Assembly: GCF_003945595.2 (NCBI RefSeq)
Contig: NW_024104302.1
Coordinates: 144,531 to 208,530 of the forward strand
Origin: Pipra filicauda
Lineage: Eukaryota; Chordata; Aves; Passeriformes; Pipridae
Direction of reading: 5' to 3'
DNA: 64,000 bases
Position numbers and translations under genes: made by a program. Below, one piece after another: positions 1 through 10,100 of this stretch (within the stretch, counting starts at the first letter, position 1; each line of letters starts with the position of its first letter). The notes below the pieces were generated by a model that saw only the letters and a program-made list of their open reading frames with translations, searched no databases and was not told the DNA's origin.

Positions 1-453
1 GTCAGAAGCCTGGAAGAGAAAATTGAAGAGGGACACCAGAAGCTAAGAGAGGAAATTAAGGAAGGGATCTTCCATATCTCACCAGGACAAACAAGAGTCT
101 CTGCTATTAGGAGCCAGCGTCCCCCAGCTAAGGAGAGAAGGTACACTCCACGTGGCGATCTATGGTTTTACCTCCGTGAGCACGGAGAAGATATGAGGAA
201 GTGGGATGGGAAACCCACCCCTTCCTTAGCAGCCCGGGTACGTGAACTGAAAAGAGGAACAAGTACCACAAGGAACTCTTCAAGGGTAAACGCTGCAAGT
301 ACCACAAGGAACTCTTCAAGGGTAAACGTTGCTCCAGTCTCTCGTGGGCAAGACTCCAGACGGTACAGGAATGATGATACGTCTGATCCTCTTGAAGGGA
401 CCTCCAGGTCATACCCACAAGAAGAGCACAATGAGTACCATGACCAGGACTAG
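1..453 (+). CDS. gag: ERV gag, C-terminal part (partial)
   Basis: Open in frame 1 from the window edge to a TAG at 451-453. It is the C-terminal end of a gag polyprotein, the structural protein of the virus particle. The early part is rich in Glu and Lys and probably helical. It is followed by a motif around WFYLREHGEDMRKWDG (about 163-216) that I recognise as typical of ERVL gag. The tail is basic and Ser/Asn-rich and contains two copies of a 12-residue unit produced by a 36-bp tandem duplication (261-332). No CCHC zinc knuckle is visible. The stop is followed in the same frame by pol with no further stop, so pol could have been made by stop-codon readthrough. Confidence 0.7.
   Translation, partial: VRSLEEKIEEGHQKLREEIKEGIFHISPGQTRVSAIRSQRPPAKERRYTPRGDLWFYLREHGEDMRKWDGKPTPSLAARVRELKRGTSTTRNSSRVNAASTTRNSSRVNVAPVSRGQDSRRYRNDDTSDPLEGTSRSYPQEEHNEYHDQD
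261..332 (+). repeat. 36-bp in-frame tandem duplication in gag
   Basis: Two adjacent 36-bp units, 261-296 and 297-332, differ at one base near their ends. Each adds 12 residues beginning STTRNSSRVN, so the frame is kept. Confidence 0.9.
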
Positions 454-3174
454 GGGTGCCCTGCCTCTAGCCAGGTAGAGGAGAGGGACAATCGAGTTTA
501 TTGGACAGTGTGGATTCGGTGGCCTGGCACATCAGAGCCACAAAGGTATAAGGCCTTAGTGGACACCGGCGCACAATGTACTTTAATGCCATCAAGATAC
601 GTAGGGGCAGAATCCATCTCCATTTCTGGGGTGACAGGGGGATCCCAACAGCTGACTGTACTGGAAGCTGAAGTGAGCCTGACTGGGAAGGAATGGCACA
701 GACACCCCATCGTGACTGGCCCAGAGGCCCCGTGCATCCTTGGCATAGATTACCTGAGGAGAGGGTATTTCAAAGACCCAAAAGGACTTCGTTGGGCTTT
801 TGGCATAGCTGCTGTGGAGACGGAGGAAATTAGACAGTTGAACACCTTGCCTGGTCTCTCAGAGGACCCCTCTGCTGTGGGACTGCTGAAGGTTGAAGAA
901 CAATTGGTACCGATAGCCACAGCAACAGTGCACCGTCGGCAATACCGCACCGACCGAGACTCTGTGACCCCTATACATAAGATGATCCGTGAACTGGAGA
1001 CCCAGGGGGTGGTCAGCAAGACTCGCTCACCCTTTAATAGCCCTATATGGCCAGTGCGTAAGTCCAGCGGGGAGTGGAGGCTGACGGTGGATTACCGTGG
1101 ACTCAATGAAGTCACACCACCCCTGAGTGCTGCTGTGCCGGACATGCTGGAGCTCCAGTACGAGCTGGAGTCCAAGGAAGCCAAGTGGTATGCCACCATT
1201 GACATTGCCAATGCCTTTTTCTCCATTCCTTTGGCAGCTGAGTGCAGGCCACAATTTGCTTTCACTTGGAGAGGTGTGCAGTACACCTGGAATCGACTGC
1301 CTCAGGGGTGGAAACACAGTCCCAGCATTTGCCATGGACTGATCCAGACTGCACTGGAAAAGGGTGAGGCTCCAGAGCACCTACAGTACATTGACGACAT
1401 CATTGTATGGGGGAACACGGCGGGCGAAGTCTTCGAGAAAGGAGAGAAGATAATCCAGATTCTCCTAAGAGCCGGTTTTGCCATTAAACGGAGTAAGGTC
1501 AAGGGACCTGCTCAGGAAATTCAGTTCCTAGGAGTGAAGTGGCAAGATGGACGCCGCCTAATTCCCATGGAGGTGATTAACAAAATAGCAGCCATGTCCC
1601 CACCAACCAGCAAGAAGGAAACACAGGCTTTCCTAGGCGCTGTGGGCTTTTGGAGGATGCATATCCCCGAGTATAGTCAGATTGTAAGCCCTCTCTACCT
1701 TGTGACACGGAAGAAAAATGATTTCCAGTGGGGCCCCGAACAACAACAAGCCTTTGAACAAATTAAACAGGAGATTGCCCATGCGGTAGCCCTTGGGCCA
1801 GTAAGGACAGGACAGGACGTGAAGAACGTGCTCTACACCGCAGCCGGGGAGAATGGCCCTTCTTGGAGCCTCTGGCAGAAAGTGCCTGGGGAGACCCGAG
1901 GACGACCGCTGGGATTCTGGAGTCGGGGATACAAAGGATCTGAAGCCAGCTATACACCAACTGAGAAAGAGATCCTGGCTGCCTATGAAGGAGTTCGAGC
2001 TGCCTCAGAAGTAATCGGCACCGAAGCGCAGCTCCTCCTGGCACCCCGACTACCAGTGCTGGGCTGGATGTTCAAGGGAAGAGTTCCTTCCACACATCAC
2101 GCCACCGATGCCACGTGGAGTAAGTGGATCGCTCTGATCACGCAGCGAACCCGGATAGGGAACCCTAATCGCCCTGGGATTCTGGAAATTATCACCAATT
2201 GGCCCGAAGGTGAGAGTTTCGGACTATCCTCTGAAGAAGAGGAGGAGAAGGTGACACGGGCTGAGGAGGCCCCACCATATGACAAGCTACCAGCAGATGA
2301 AAGGCAATATGTGCTCTTCACGGATGGCTCCTGCCGCATTGTAGGGACAAACCGAAAATGGAAGGCAGCTGTATGGAGTCCCACACGGCGAGTTGCAGAA
2401 GCGACCGAAGGACAAGGTGGGTCAAGTCAGTTTGCAGAGCTTAAAGCCGTTCAGTTGGCTTTGGATATAGCTGAACGAGAGAAGTGGCCAAGACTCTATC
2501 TCTACACCGACTCATGGATGGTGGCCAATGCTCTGTGGGGATGGCTGGAGCGATGGAAAAAGGCCAACTGGCAGCGCCAAGGGAAACCCATCTGGGCGGC
2601 GGAGATGTGGCAGGACATCGCTGGCCGGGTAGAGAAGCTGAGTGTGAAGGTCCGTCACGTAGACGCTCATGTAGGCAAGAAACGGGCTAATGAGGAGCAT
2701 CGTAACAACGAGCAGGCGGACCGAGCTGCCAGGATTAAAGTCTCTCAGGTAGATCTGGATTGGCAGCACAAAGGAGAATTATTTCTGGCTCGATGGGCCC
2801 ATGACGCCTCTGGTCACCAGGGGAGAGATGCAACATACAGATGGGCTCGTGACCGAGGGGTGGACTTAACCAAGGACATTGTCTCACAGGTCATCCATGA
2901 CTGCGAGACGTGTGCTGCCATCAAGCAGGCCAAGCGGGTGAAGCCTCTATGGTATGGTGGACGGTGGTCAAAGTACAGGTATGGGGAAGCCTGGCAAGTT
3001 GACTACATCACGCTCCCCAAAACCCGCCAAGGCAAGCACTACGTACTGACCATGGTAGAAGGAAGTACTGGATGGTTGGAGACATACCCCGTGCCTCATG
3101 CCACTGCCCGGAATACCATCCTGGGCCTTGAAAAAACAAGTCCTGTGGCGACACGGCACCCCGGAGAGAATTGA
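454..3174 (+). CDS. pol: ERV pol: protease, reverse transcriptase, RNase H and first half of integrase
   Basis: Open frame 1 continues directly after the gag amber codon; the first ATG is at 508, and residue numbers here count from it. The aspartic protease active site is DTGA (D19). The reverse transcriptase has an LPQG motif and the YIDD catalytic box at 294-297. RNase H has acidic residues at D606, E644, D668 and D738. The integrase zinc domain has H765/H770 and C799/C802, and the first core aspartate is D832. The frame ends at a TGA (3172-3174) inside integrase because of a one-base length change in an A6 run at 3131-3136; the remaining integrase continues in frame 2. The copy is therefore broken, although polymerase and RNase H look intact. 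Function would be reverse transcription and integration of the element. Confidence 0.9.
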   Translation, partial: GCPASSQVEERDNRVYWTVWIRWPGTSEPQRYKALVDTGAQCTLMPSRYVGAESISISGVTGGSQQLTVLEAEVSLTGKEWHRHPIVTGPEAPCILGIDYLRRGYFKDPKGLRWAFGIAAVETEEIRQLNTLPGLSEDPSAVGLLKVEEQLVPIATATVHRRQYRTDRDSVTPIHKMIRELETQGVVSKTRSPFNSPIWPVRKSSGEWRLTVDYRGLNEVTPPLSAAVPDMLELQYELESKEAKWYATIDIANAFFSIPLAAECRPQFAFTWRGVQYTWNRLPQGWKHSPSICHGLIQTALEKGEAPEHLQYIDDIIVWGNTAGEVFEKGEKIIQILLRAGFAIKRSKVKGPAQEIQFLGVKWQDGRRLIPMEVINKIAAMSPPTSKKETQAFLGAVGFWRMHIPEYSQIVSPLYLVTRKKNDFQWGPEQQQAFEQIKQEIAHAVALGPVRTGQDVKNVLYTAAGENGPSWSLWQKVPGETRGRPLGFWSRGYKGSEASYTPTEKEILAAYEGVRAASEVIGTEAQLLLAPRLPVLGWMFKGRVPSTHHATDATWSKWIALITQRTRIGNPNRPGILEIITNWPEGESFGLSSEEEEEKVTRAEEAPPYDKLPADERQYVLFTDGSCRIVGTNRKWKAAVWSPTRRVAEATEGQGGSSQFAELKAVQLALDIAEREKWPRLYLYTDSWMVANALWGWLERWKKANWQRQGKPIWAAEMWQDIAGRVEKLSVKVRHVDAHVGKKRANEEHRNNEQADRAARIKVSQVDLDWQHKGELFLARWAHDASGHQGRDATYRWARDRGVDLTKDIVSQVIHDCETCAAIKQAKRVKPLWYGGRWSKYRYGEAWQVDYITLPKTRQGKHYVLTMVEGSTGWLETYPVPHATARNTILGLEKTSPVATRHPGEN

Positions 3175-3649
3175 GTCTGATAATGGGACCCATTTCAAGA
3201 ATGGCCTCGTAGACACCTGGGCCAAAGAGCACGGCATTGAGTGGGTGTATCATATCCCCTACCATGCACCAGCTGCTGGAAAAGTTGAGCGGTGCAACGG
3301 ACTGCTGAAAACCACCCTGAAGGCACTGTGTGGGGAGACTCTCAAACACTGGGAGCTGCATTTAGCAAAGGCCACCTGGTTGGTCAACACCCGAGGCTCC
3401 ATCAATCGAGCTGGCCCTGCCCAATCAGAACTTTTGCATACTGTAGATGGAGATAAAGTCCCCGTGGTACATATGAGAGGAATGTTAGGGAAGACTGTAT
3501 GGATTAGTCCCACCTCAAGCAAAGGCAAACCCATCCGAGGGATTGTTTTTGCTCAAGGACCTGGTTCCACCTGGTGGGTAATGCAAAAAGATGGGGAGAC
3601 ACGTTGTGTACCACAAGGGAACCTAATTTTGAGTGAGAATGGTCTGTAA
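3137..3649 (+). pseudogene. pol: ERV integrase, C-terminal half displaced by frameshift
   Basis: Frame 2 carries the rest of the integrase catalytic core and the C-terminal domain. The second core aspartate lies in SDNGTHF (codon 3179-3181) and the glutamate in GKVERCNG (codon 3287-3289). Their spacing gives the expected D-x35-E. The first core aspartate is in the other frame upstream, so no complete integrase is encoded. An ATG at 3098 opens this frame but lies upstream of the frameshift and is not a real start. The frame stops at 3647-3649. No dUTPase domain follows, although some mammalian ERVL elements have one after integrase. Confidence 0.88.
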
Positions 3650-3768
3650 TGTTTCATTGTATATATATATATAGATAGATAGATGTATATAGTTTTAAAG
3701 GGATATAGTTTTTTTAAAGGGGGTTAATTTGGGCATGACATGGATGGCATAGAATAAGGGGTGGATAA
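3650..3768 (+). other. ERV non-coding spacer between pol and LTR
   Basis: No reading frame is present, so env is missing. The stretch holds a TA/GATA microsatellite (about 3659-3686) and purine-rich runs (3716-3723 and 3753-3766). One of these could be the polypurine tract priming plus-strand synthesis, with the second placed directly before the proposed LTR start. Confidence 0.5.
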
Positions 3769-4459
3769 TGTCCTAGTTAGGACAACTGAGACCAGTTCAT
3801 CAGGGTATGGGTGTAACCCAAAACTGTGTATTCTATAGCCTTCCATGCCATTTCCCAGAAACTGTTATCAATGAACCATTTACACCATCTGCCCATAGAG
3901 CCTGACTCCTCAGGCTATAAACTAGGTGTTAAGAGGCCTGTGAGATAGGAGGATGCTCCTGTCCTCACACCCTTTGTGGAACTCCCCGCCCTGAGGGAAG
4001 TGCTGAGCATTCCTGCCTGAACTGCAGGATATATAATCTTGGAGTCTTGGAACATTTTTAACCACTCTGTGGGATCCAGAGAAGGACTGCGGCTCATCGC
4101 TCTCAAACAGACGTGGACCACCACCCTATACTGGACTCCAATCACCACTTTGACCAGACTGCAACAGCTCTCCCCCCAGCATCTCACTGCAATCACCACT
4201 TTTGACTAGACTGCAACAGCTCTCCCACCAGCAGGTTCTTCCCCTCTCCCTTTACTTTGGACTCAAGCGGGGCCCAAGGAACACCACGTTGTTCATGCCC
4301 CAGGGTACTGGGTTATACATTTGGGTTTTGTGGGTTAAGACCAATTGTTTGTTTGTATGATTGTACTTACTGTATTATTTTAGTAAATTGTTATTCTGAC
4401 TTATAATCTCTCCTTTGAGTTGAGTTCATTTCCCCTGCTGGTTAACTCTTAAACCAGCA
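3769..4459 (+). repeat. Probable 3' LTR of the ERVL-like element
   Basis: The proposed start at 3769 is TG, in a short palindrome TGTCCTAGTTAGGACA, just after a purine-rich run. The proposed end is CA at 4458-4459. Inside are a TATA-like box (GATATATAAT, about 4028-4037) and a late AGTAAA that may act as polyadenylation signal (about 4382). The sequence closes with an 8-bp inverted repeat (4436-4443 and 4452-4459). The 5' LTR lies outside the window, so both edges are inferred and could be off by tens of bases. Confidence 0.5.
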
Positions 4460-5096
4460 CACCACAGCACGTGGCTTCAACTAAATACCCAAGCCCAGGT
4501 CTCACTCCCTGTACCTGAAGAAGCCTCCAAAGTATTGTGCAGGGAGCTTCTGGAGCAGAGTTTGGTCTCTGATTGAAGTTTATTTTCCTCTTGCAGTACA
4601 CTGAGTACTCACATATCAAAAGCCTTGACAAAATTCCTAAGGCTTCACATTTTTCTTACTCCTAATGAAAAACAGCCTGGTTGGAGTTGTGAACATTGTC
4701 CTTGTTACTGTGATTTCCAAGTCTGGGGATCCGGGATCGCTGCTCCCGGTGCCTGCAGCCAGACCAACCCTCTGGAGCATCCTGGCACCAGAGCCTGGGC
4801 TGAGCCAGCTCATGCAGCAGCACTTCATCACCCTTGTTTTCCTGGGCATTTTGGGCAGGGGAGTAAAACAAACCCCGTGCCAAGACACCAACAGAGCAGG
4901 AGGGATGTGTTTGTCACCGGAACAAACACGAATGCAAGAGGGTGGGAGGGGGCAAAGAGCTTTGGGCATGGAAGGAAGAATCAGGGTGGTTGCTGTTTTA
5001 CAGGGGTTCTGTCCTGTGTAGTGCTCCCCCCTTTTTTTTTTTGAAATAAAGTAGGAAAGGAATGTCTCTACCAGAAGGTGCCCACCACGAAGGGCC

Positions 5097-5452
5097 TCTC
5101 TCCCTGTGCTCCCTCTCTCTCTCTGTGCTCCCTCTCTCTCTCTGTGCTCCCTCTCTCTCCCTGTGCTCCCTCTCTCTCCCTGTGCTCCCTCTCTCTCCCT
5201 GTGCTCCCTCTCTCCCCCTGTGCTCCCTCTCTCTCCCTGTGCTCCCTCTCTCCCCCTGTGCTCCCTCTCTCTCCCTCGTGTGCTCCCTCTCTCTCCCTGT
5301 GCGCCCCCTCTCCCCTGTGTGCTCCCCCTCCTCTCCTCCCCCCCCTTTCTCCCTGTGCTCCCCCTCTCTCCCTGTGCTCCCTCTCTCTCCCTGTACTCCC
5401 CCTCTCTCCCTGTGCTCCCTCTCTCCCTGTGCTCCCTCTCTCCCTGTGCTCT
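5097..5452. repeat. 19-bp minisatellite, about 19 copies
   Basis: Tandem units of about 19 bp with the core TGTGCTCCCTCTCTCTCCC; units vary by a few bases. The plus strand is pyrimidine-rich. The unit holds no stop in most phases, and 19 is not a multiple of 3, so each frame cycles through the unit every 57 bp. This explains the long open frames on both strands here, which should not be taken as genes. Confidence 0.9.
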
Positions 5453-6668
5453 GTCCCCATGGGCCGCAGCAGAGCCTGAACTGCAGCCACAGCCCGGCTG
5501 GAAACACTCCCGTGGCCAGAGCCGAGCTCAGCCCGACTCACAGGGGAGCACGGAATGAAAATCTTTGCTGACTAATGATGAGCAGCTGGAGAAGCAAGGA
5601 GCAGTCTGGGACGAGCTGGACTCCAAAGGGCACCGCTGGAGCTCCTGGAGTGTGGGTGGGCAGGGGCAGGGAGCACAGGGAGCTCAGCACAGGCAGGTGA
5701 GCGTGGGCAGGTCCGGCTGGAGAGCAGGAATCCTCGGCACACTGACAAGCCAAACACACCCTGAGACACGCCTGGCACCTCCAGCTCTCCAAATAACACC
5801 CGGCACGATCAAACCCACACCAACCCTGGGCTCAGAGTCCAACAGTCGGAGCGGGAGCACGAGGAGGGAGGTGCTGAACGAGCCAAGCACATCCTGGAAC
5901 ACACTTCAGGCTCCGGAGCAGAGAAAATCCAGGAGAGAAAAAGGAGGCCTTAAAGAGAAAACTTCTTACTGAACACCATCAACTAGAGTCTGCCCTAACT
6001 TCATTCCTGTTCCAGCAGGGATGGAAGTTAATCAACTACTTTCCCCATGCTTTATTTTTCCTATATTCTTCTCAGATATTTTTAATATATATGGGATACA
6101 TATAAATTAAGCTCTGCTGGAGCTAAATATCTAAAATAACATTAGTCCCTTAATTTTCAGCTTAGAACATCATAACACAGAAAATACAAGTCCAGTTTTT
6201 AAGTGACAAGTATTTTGCTGATTACAGAAGCTTTGTAACGTACTCCCAGTTCTCAAATAAACTAATCACCACACAAAGGCCAGCGAGGCAGCTGGGAGCA
6301 GTTTGAGCCCTTGCTAAGGGCTCACGAGCAGAGCAAGGGGTGGCCCAGGCCCCCATCCAGCAGCAACCTCTCTCGAGCACAAGCTGAGCAGTTTTCTGGG
6401 AATAAGAGATCAAAATCCACCATTAGGATTTATTTATCTGTGCCAGGAAGACAGGAAGGTGCTGTGTGCAACTGCCCAGTGGTTTTATGCATTAATCTGT
6501 TCATGAGAAAGATTATATTTAACAGTAGGAATCAGCAGTACCTGCACATCCCTTTGCCAACTTTCACCCTTGGAATTCCACTGCTCAGGCTGGAGCCTCT
6601 GGACTGCTCAGAGGAGCAGGGGAGCTCAGACCCTTGAGCAGCTCAGCACAGAACAGAGTCTGGGTGGG

Positions 6669-7080
6669 AATCATAGAAACACTGAAGTTGGAAAAAACCT
6701 GCAAGTCCACCCTGTGCTCCATCCCCACCTTGTCCCCCAGCCCAGAGCACTCAGTGCCATGTCCAGTCCTTCCTTGGACACCTCCAGGGATGGGGACTCC
6801 ACCACCTCCCTGGGCAGCCCCTTCCAGTGCCTGACAGCCCTTTCCAGGAAGAAATTCCTCCTGATGTCCAACCTGACCCTCCCCTGGCACAGCTGGAGGC
6901 CGTTCCCTCTCCTCCTGTCCCTTGTTCCCTGGGAGCAGAGCCCGACCCCCCCTGGCTCCCCCCTCCTGTCAGGGGGTTGCAGAGCCAGAAGGTCCCCCCT
7001 GAGCCTCCTTTTCTCCAGGCTGAGCCCCCCCAGTTCCCTCAGCCTCTCCTCATAGGACTGACCCCCTCCAGACCCTTAAA
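6669..7080 (-). mobile_element. CR1 LINE fragment, minus strand
   Basis: Begins on the plus strand with the reverse complement of the CR1 3' end and runs about 410 bp upstream in the element. Recognised by the repeated consensus about cluster lengths such as cctccctgggcagccccttccagtg, seen in many copies here. A second, more 3' CR1 piece abuts it. Confidence 0.8.
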
Positions 7081-7166
7081 GGGACCTTAAAGCTCATCCA
7101 GTCCCACCCCCTGCCATGGGCAGGGACACCTTCCGCTCTCCCAGGTTGCTCCAAGCCCCAGGCAGT
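7078..7166 (-). mobile_element. Short CR1 3'-end fragment, minus strand
   Basis: Contains the CR1 3' UTR core (ccaccccctgccatgggcag) and the ccaggttgctccaagcccc block. It directly abuts the preceding CR1 fragment, so one may have inserted into the other. Confidence 0.8.
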
Positions 7167-10100
7167 GACACACAGCACCTGCCTCGTCCCAAAGCAACAG
7201 CAAGGCCTTATATCCCTCCATCAAAAATGCAACAGGGCACAGCCCAGCAGCTGGCAGGCTGCAGCTCACACTCCAGGTTATCTCACCACCAGTGTCTGGC
7301 ATGTTTGAATCCCAAGTCCACGATCCAAGCCCTCCCTGTGGACAGCAGGAGCCATCCTTGGCCTAATGAGAACAAGGAGATGTTCAAGTATTTGCAATCA
7401 CAGCAAAAATAAATAGTTGCTGAAGCCACAAACCACAGTTGCAAGATTACTGAGATATTAAACACTGATTTCCTGGAGAAGGTGTGCACCAGTGAAGAAC
7501 ATAACAGCTTTTAGACATTTCCAAGTGCAAGGCAGACGTAACAGTCTGAGCATCCAAGTGCTCACGATACCACTTAAGCATCATTCCCTAAAAACCAGCT
7601 TCACTACAGACTCCTTGGTATTTGAGAGGGGAAGAGCTGTGAAGTAAAGAAGTCTTCCCCACGCAGCAAGAATGCAGATATCACAGAGGCTCTTCTCCCA
7701 TATGGATCCTGAACTGTCTAATAAGGAAATTAAAAACTACCCATTAAAGCTTTCAGAGAAACGGGAACAGAAGCAGGGGACTGGCTCTCAGTAACACTGC
7801 TGGGGAGAGGTGAACATACAGCTTTAGGATATTTGGCAAGACACGAGCAGGAAATAAAAGCAATTTATTTCAAGAGTGATCACAAGCACTTTAAGCCATA
7901 AGAAATCATCCCCTCGACGGCAGCATCCAAATCACGTGCTTCCTGCAGGAGACAAATTCCCACTGGATGCATGAGCACACTCTTCCACACAGACATTATA
8001 TGAGTTTAAGGGGTGGTTTAAATTCACCATATATACGTGATTTAAGACTCAGTCAAGAGGTTTTCCTAAAGGAAAAGAAAAGCCATGGAGTTCATGACAT
8101 CCTCAGGAACAAGCAGCAGCTGTTTGAAGTCCCACATGGCCACCAGAGGGTCAGAGCAGCACCAGGACAGGTTCACTGAGGGTTTAAACCTTCTCCCTCT
8201 GCTGTTCTTACCCAAAGGATTCCAGCCCAAGGTGGGGAGGAAGCCAACACCTGATCAAACAACTCATTAACACCCCCCCTTCCTCCAAAGGTTTTTATTT
8301 CCAATGTAAGCTCAAAGAAGGGCCTTTTGGTACATTCAGCTCTGCTGTTGTGCAGCCCATGTGAAACCTCTCACTGCTGAAAAAAACCACCTCAAAAGGC
8401 AAAACCTGACGAGATTTCGTAAGTGAACCAAAAGTTGTTTCAGTGACCAAGTGGCCTGAGAAGGAGGTCAGTGGGAGCACAGCTGTGGGAGTGCAAACAC
8501 AGGGAGTCCCAGGGATTGACAGGGTTTGACACCACAAGGGTGTTCACACCCAGCATCACGTGCCTTCAGTGCCTCTCCCTAAGGTGCAGTTCCTCATCCT
8601 GCAGGAGGAGGGAATTTAGACCAGAGTCGGATGCAGAAGGGAAAGGATCGAGCGAAAGGAGCTCAATCTGTGCTGGGAATTCTCAGGAGGTTTGGCTCTC
8701 AGGGAGGGGTTTGTTAAAATAAATTCACTGCTGTTGAACTCCAGCAGCCCAGCACACCAAGTACTGCTGGGCTCCACAGCAAAGCTCCTCCTGAGAAAGG
8801 GGGATGGAGAGATGCACAAATCCCCCCAGAGAAACTCAGCTGCTCTAAAGGGAGATGTTTTCCTGCATCTTCCAAGAATTCTGTCTCCAAGGACCTGTAA
8901 GAAAAACCACTTCACAAAAAAACTTCACAAAAACCACTCGACTGCCACTGACAGGACACTGCCACACGCAGGACACCCTGGTCCTTCCCAACTGCACCCA
9001 GATTCAGAGATTCCCAGGAAAGGAATGGGGAAATCACCAAGTTTAGCTGAACACCCTCCAGAAAATACCACCTATACCACAGTTTTATTAACTCCAATTT
9101 TGACAGGCAACATTTCTTGCATCAAGATATTTGCTTTTATCGCCTATGAATTAAAGGGATGTCCAGTCTTTAAACGTCTTTATGCCCAAAATTAGAGCCC
9201 AGGTATTTGGCAGAAGTGGCATCTGAGACCAAGAATCCGACTAACTGGATGGATTTGGGGTTTGCTGTATGTCTCCCAAAGGGATGGAGAAGAACTAGTA
9301 GTTCTCTCCCAAACATCAGAGCAGTGACAGAAAAAGAATTAAAAAATTGACAGAATTTTAGTAGAAAAAAATTTTAGTAGAAGAACATATTTCAGTGACT
9401 GCAAGAAAGAATTTCAGAGCTGCAGTCTAGATGATCTTATTTTTAAAAGCACCCAACTTCAAAGCAGCGAGATGTGTTCTGCCATGGAGCAGCACTGAAC
9501 TTGGCTGGCTTCCCTCCTCCCTCCAAACAGCAACAAAGGAACACTGTTCTCCCCCAGCAGACGGCAAACACTGGCACATATTTTCAGGGAGACACCTGTT
9601 AGGACTAGAGGAGCTCATGGAGCACAGCAGAGGTGGCCACAGTGACCCAGTGAACCCCAGAGTTACAGGAGGCCAAGGCAAGAGGAGGACACCGGGATCA
9701 AGGCTCCAGATGCCACCACGATTCTTTTTCATCCAAACCCTCTCCTGCTCTTTCTCAACTCGATGGCAACAGTTCCAGAGACAGCACAGATGCTTTGTGT
9801 TCACCAGGGAAGAGCTGCAAGAGGATGTTTAGCCACATTCCATAGATAAAGTCTTACCTCCCAGAGTAGCACTTTCCCCTTATTTCTCTGAGGCAAAACA
9901 CAAAATGCTGCAAAACTCACTTGGGCTTTGGTCAAGGATTATCTACACGCTTTTTTTTTTTTTTACTTCAAAAACAAATCTCTGCACGCAAACTATGCCA
10001 ATTATTCCTGCCAAGGGACTGCAAAAGGCTCGTCTTTGAAGAGCTTGGGCAACAGGCAATGCTGGTAACAACTGCAACCTGAGACACAGAACATGCACAG

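Larger units (their letters stand above)
1..4459 (+). mobile_element. ERVL-like endogenous retrovirus, 5' end outside the window
   Basis: Old retroviral insertion on the plus strand, antisense to KANSL1. In order it shows the end of gag, an in-frame amber codon, a pol region (protease, reverse transcriptase, RNase H, integrase), a short non-coding stretch and a probable 3' LTR. There is no env frame between integrase and LTR, which is typical of the ERVL group. The pol protein has the YIDD polymerase box and a protease-RT-RNase H-integrase order; its general look and the gag end resemble ERVL elements as I remember them. The coding region has only one evident frameshift over more than 3 kb, so the insertion is not very old. 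The class III/ERVL assignment is from recognition, not a search. Confidence 0.85.

Noticed and set aside
508..510. ATG at 508 as an independent pol start
   Set aside because: The frame is open from the gag amber codon at 454 onward, so the ATG is just an internal Met upstream of the protease motif.
5062..5571. Five overlapping open frames of 130-170 codons
   Set aside because: Produced by the stop-poor 19-bp minisatellite.
8692..9195. 167-codon plus-strand frame
   Set aside because: No recognisable family, no splice or promoter signal, ordinary intron composition.
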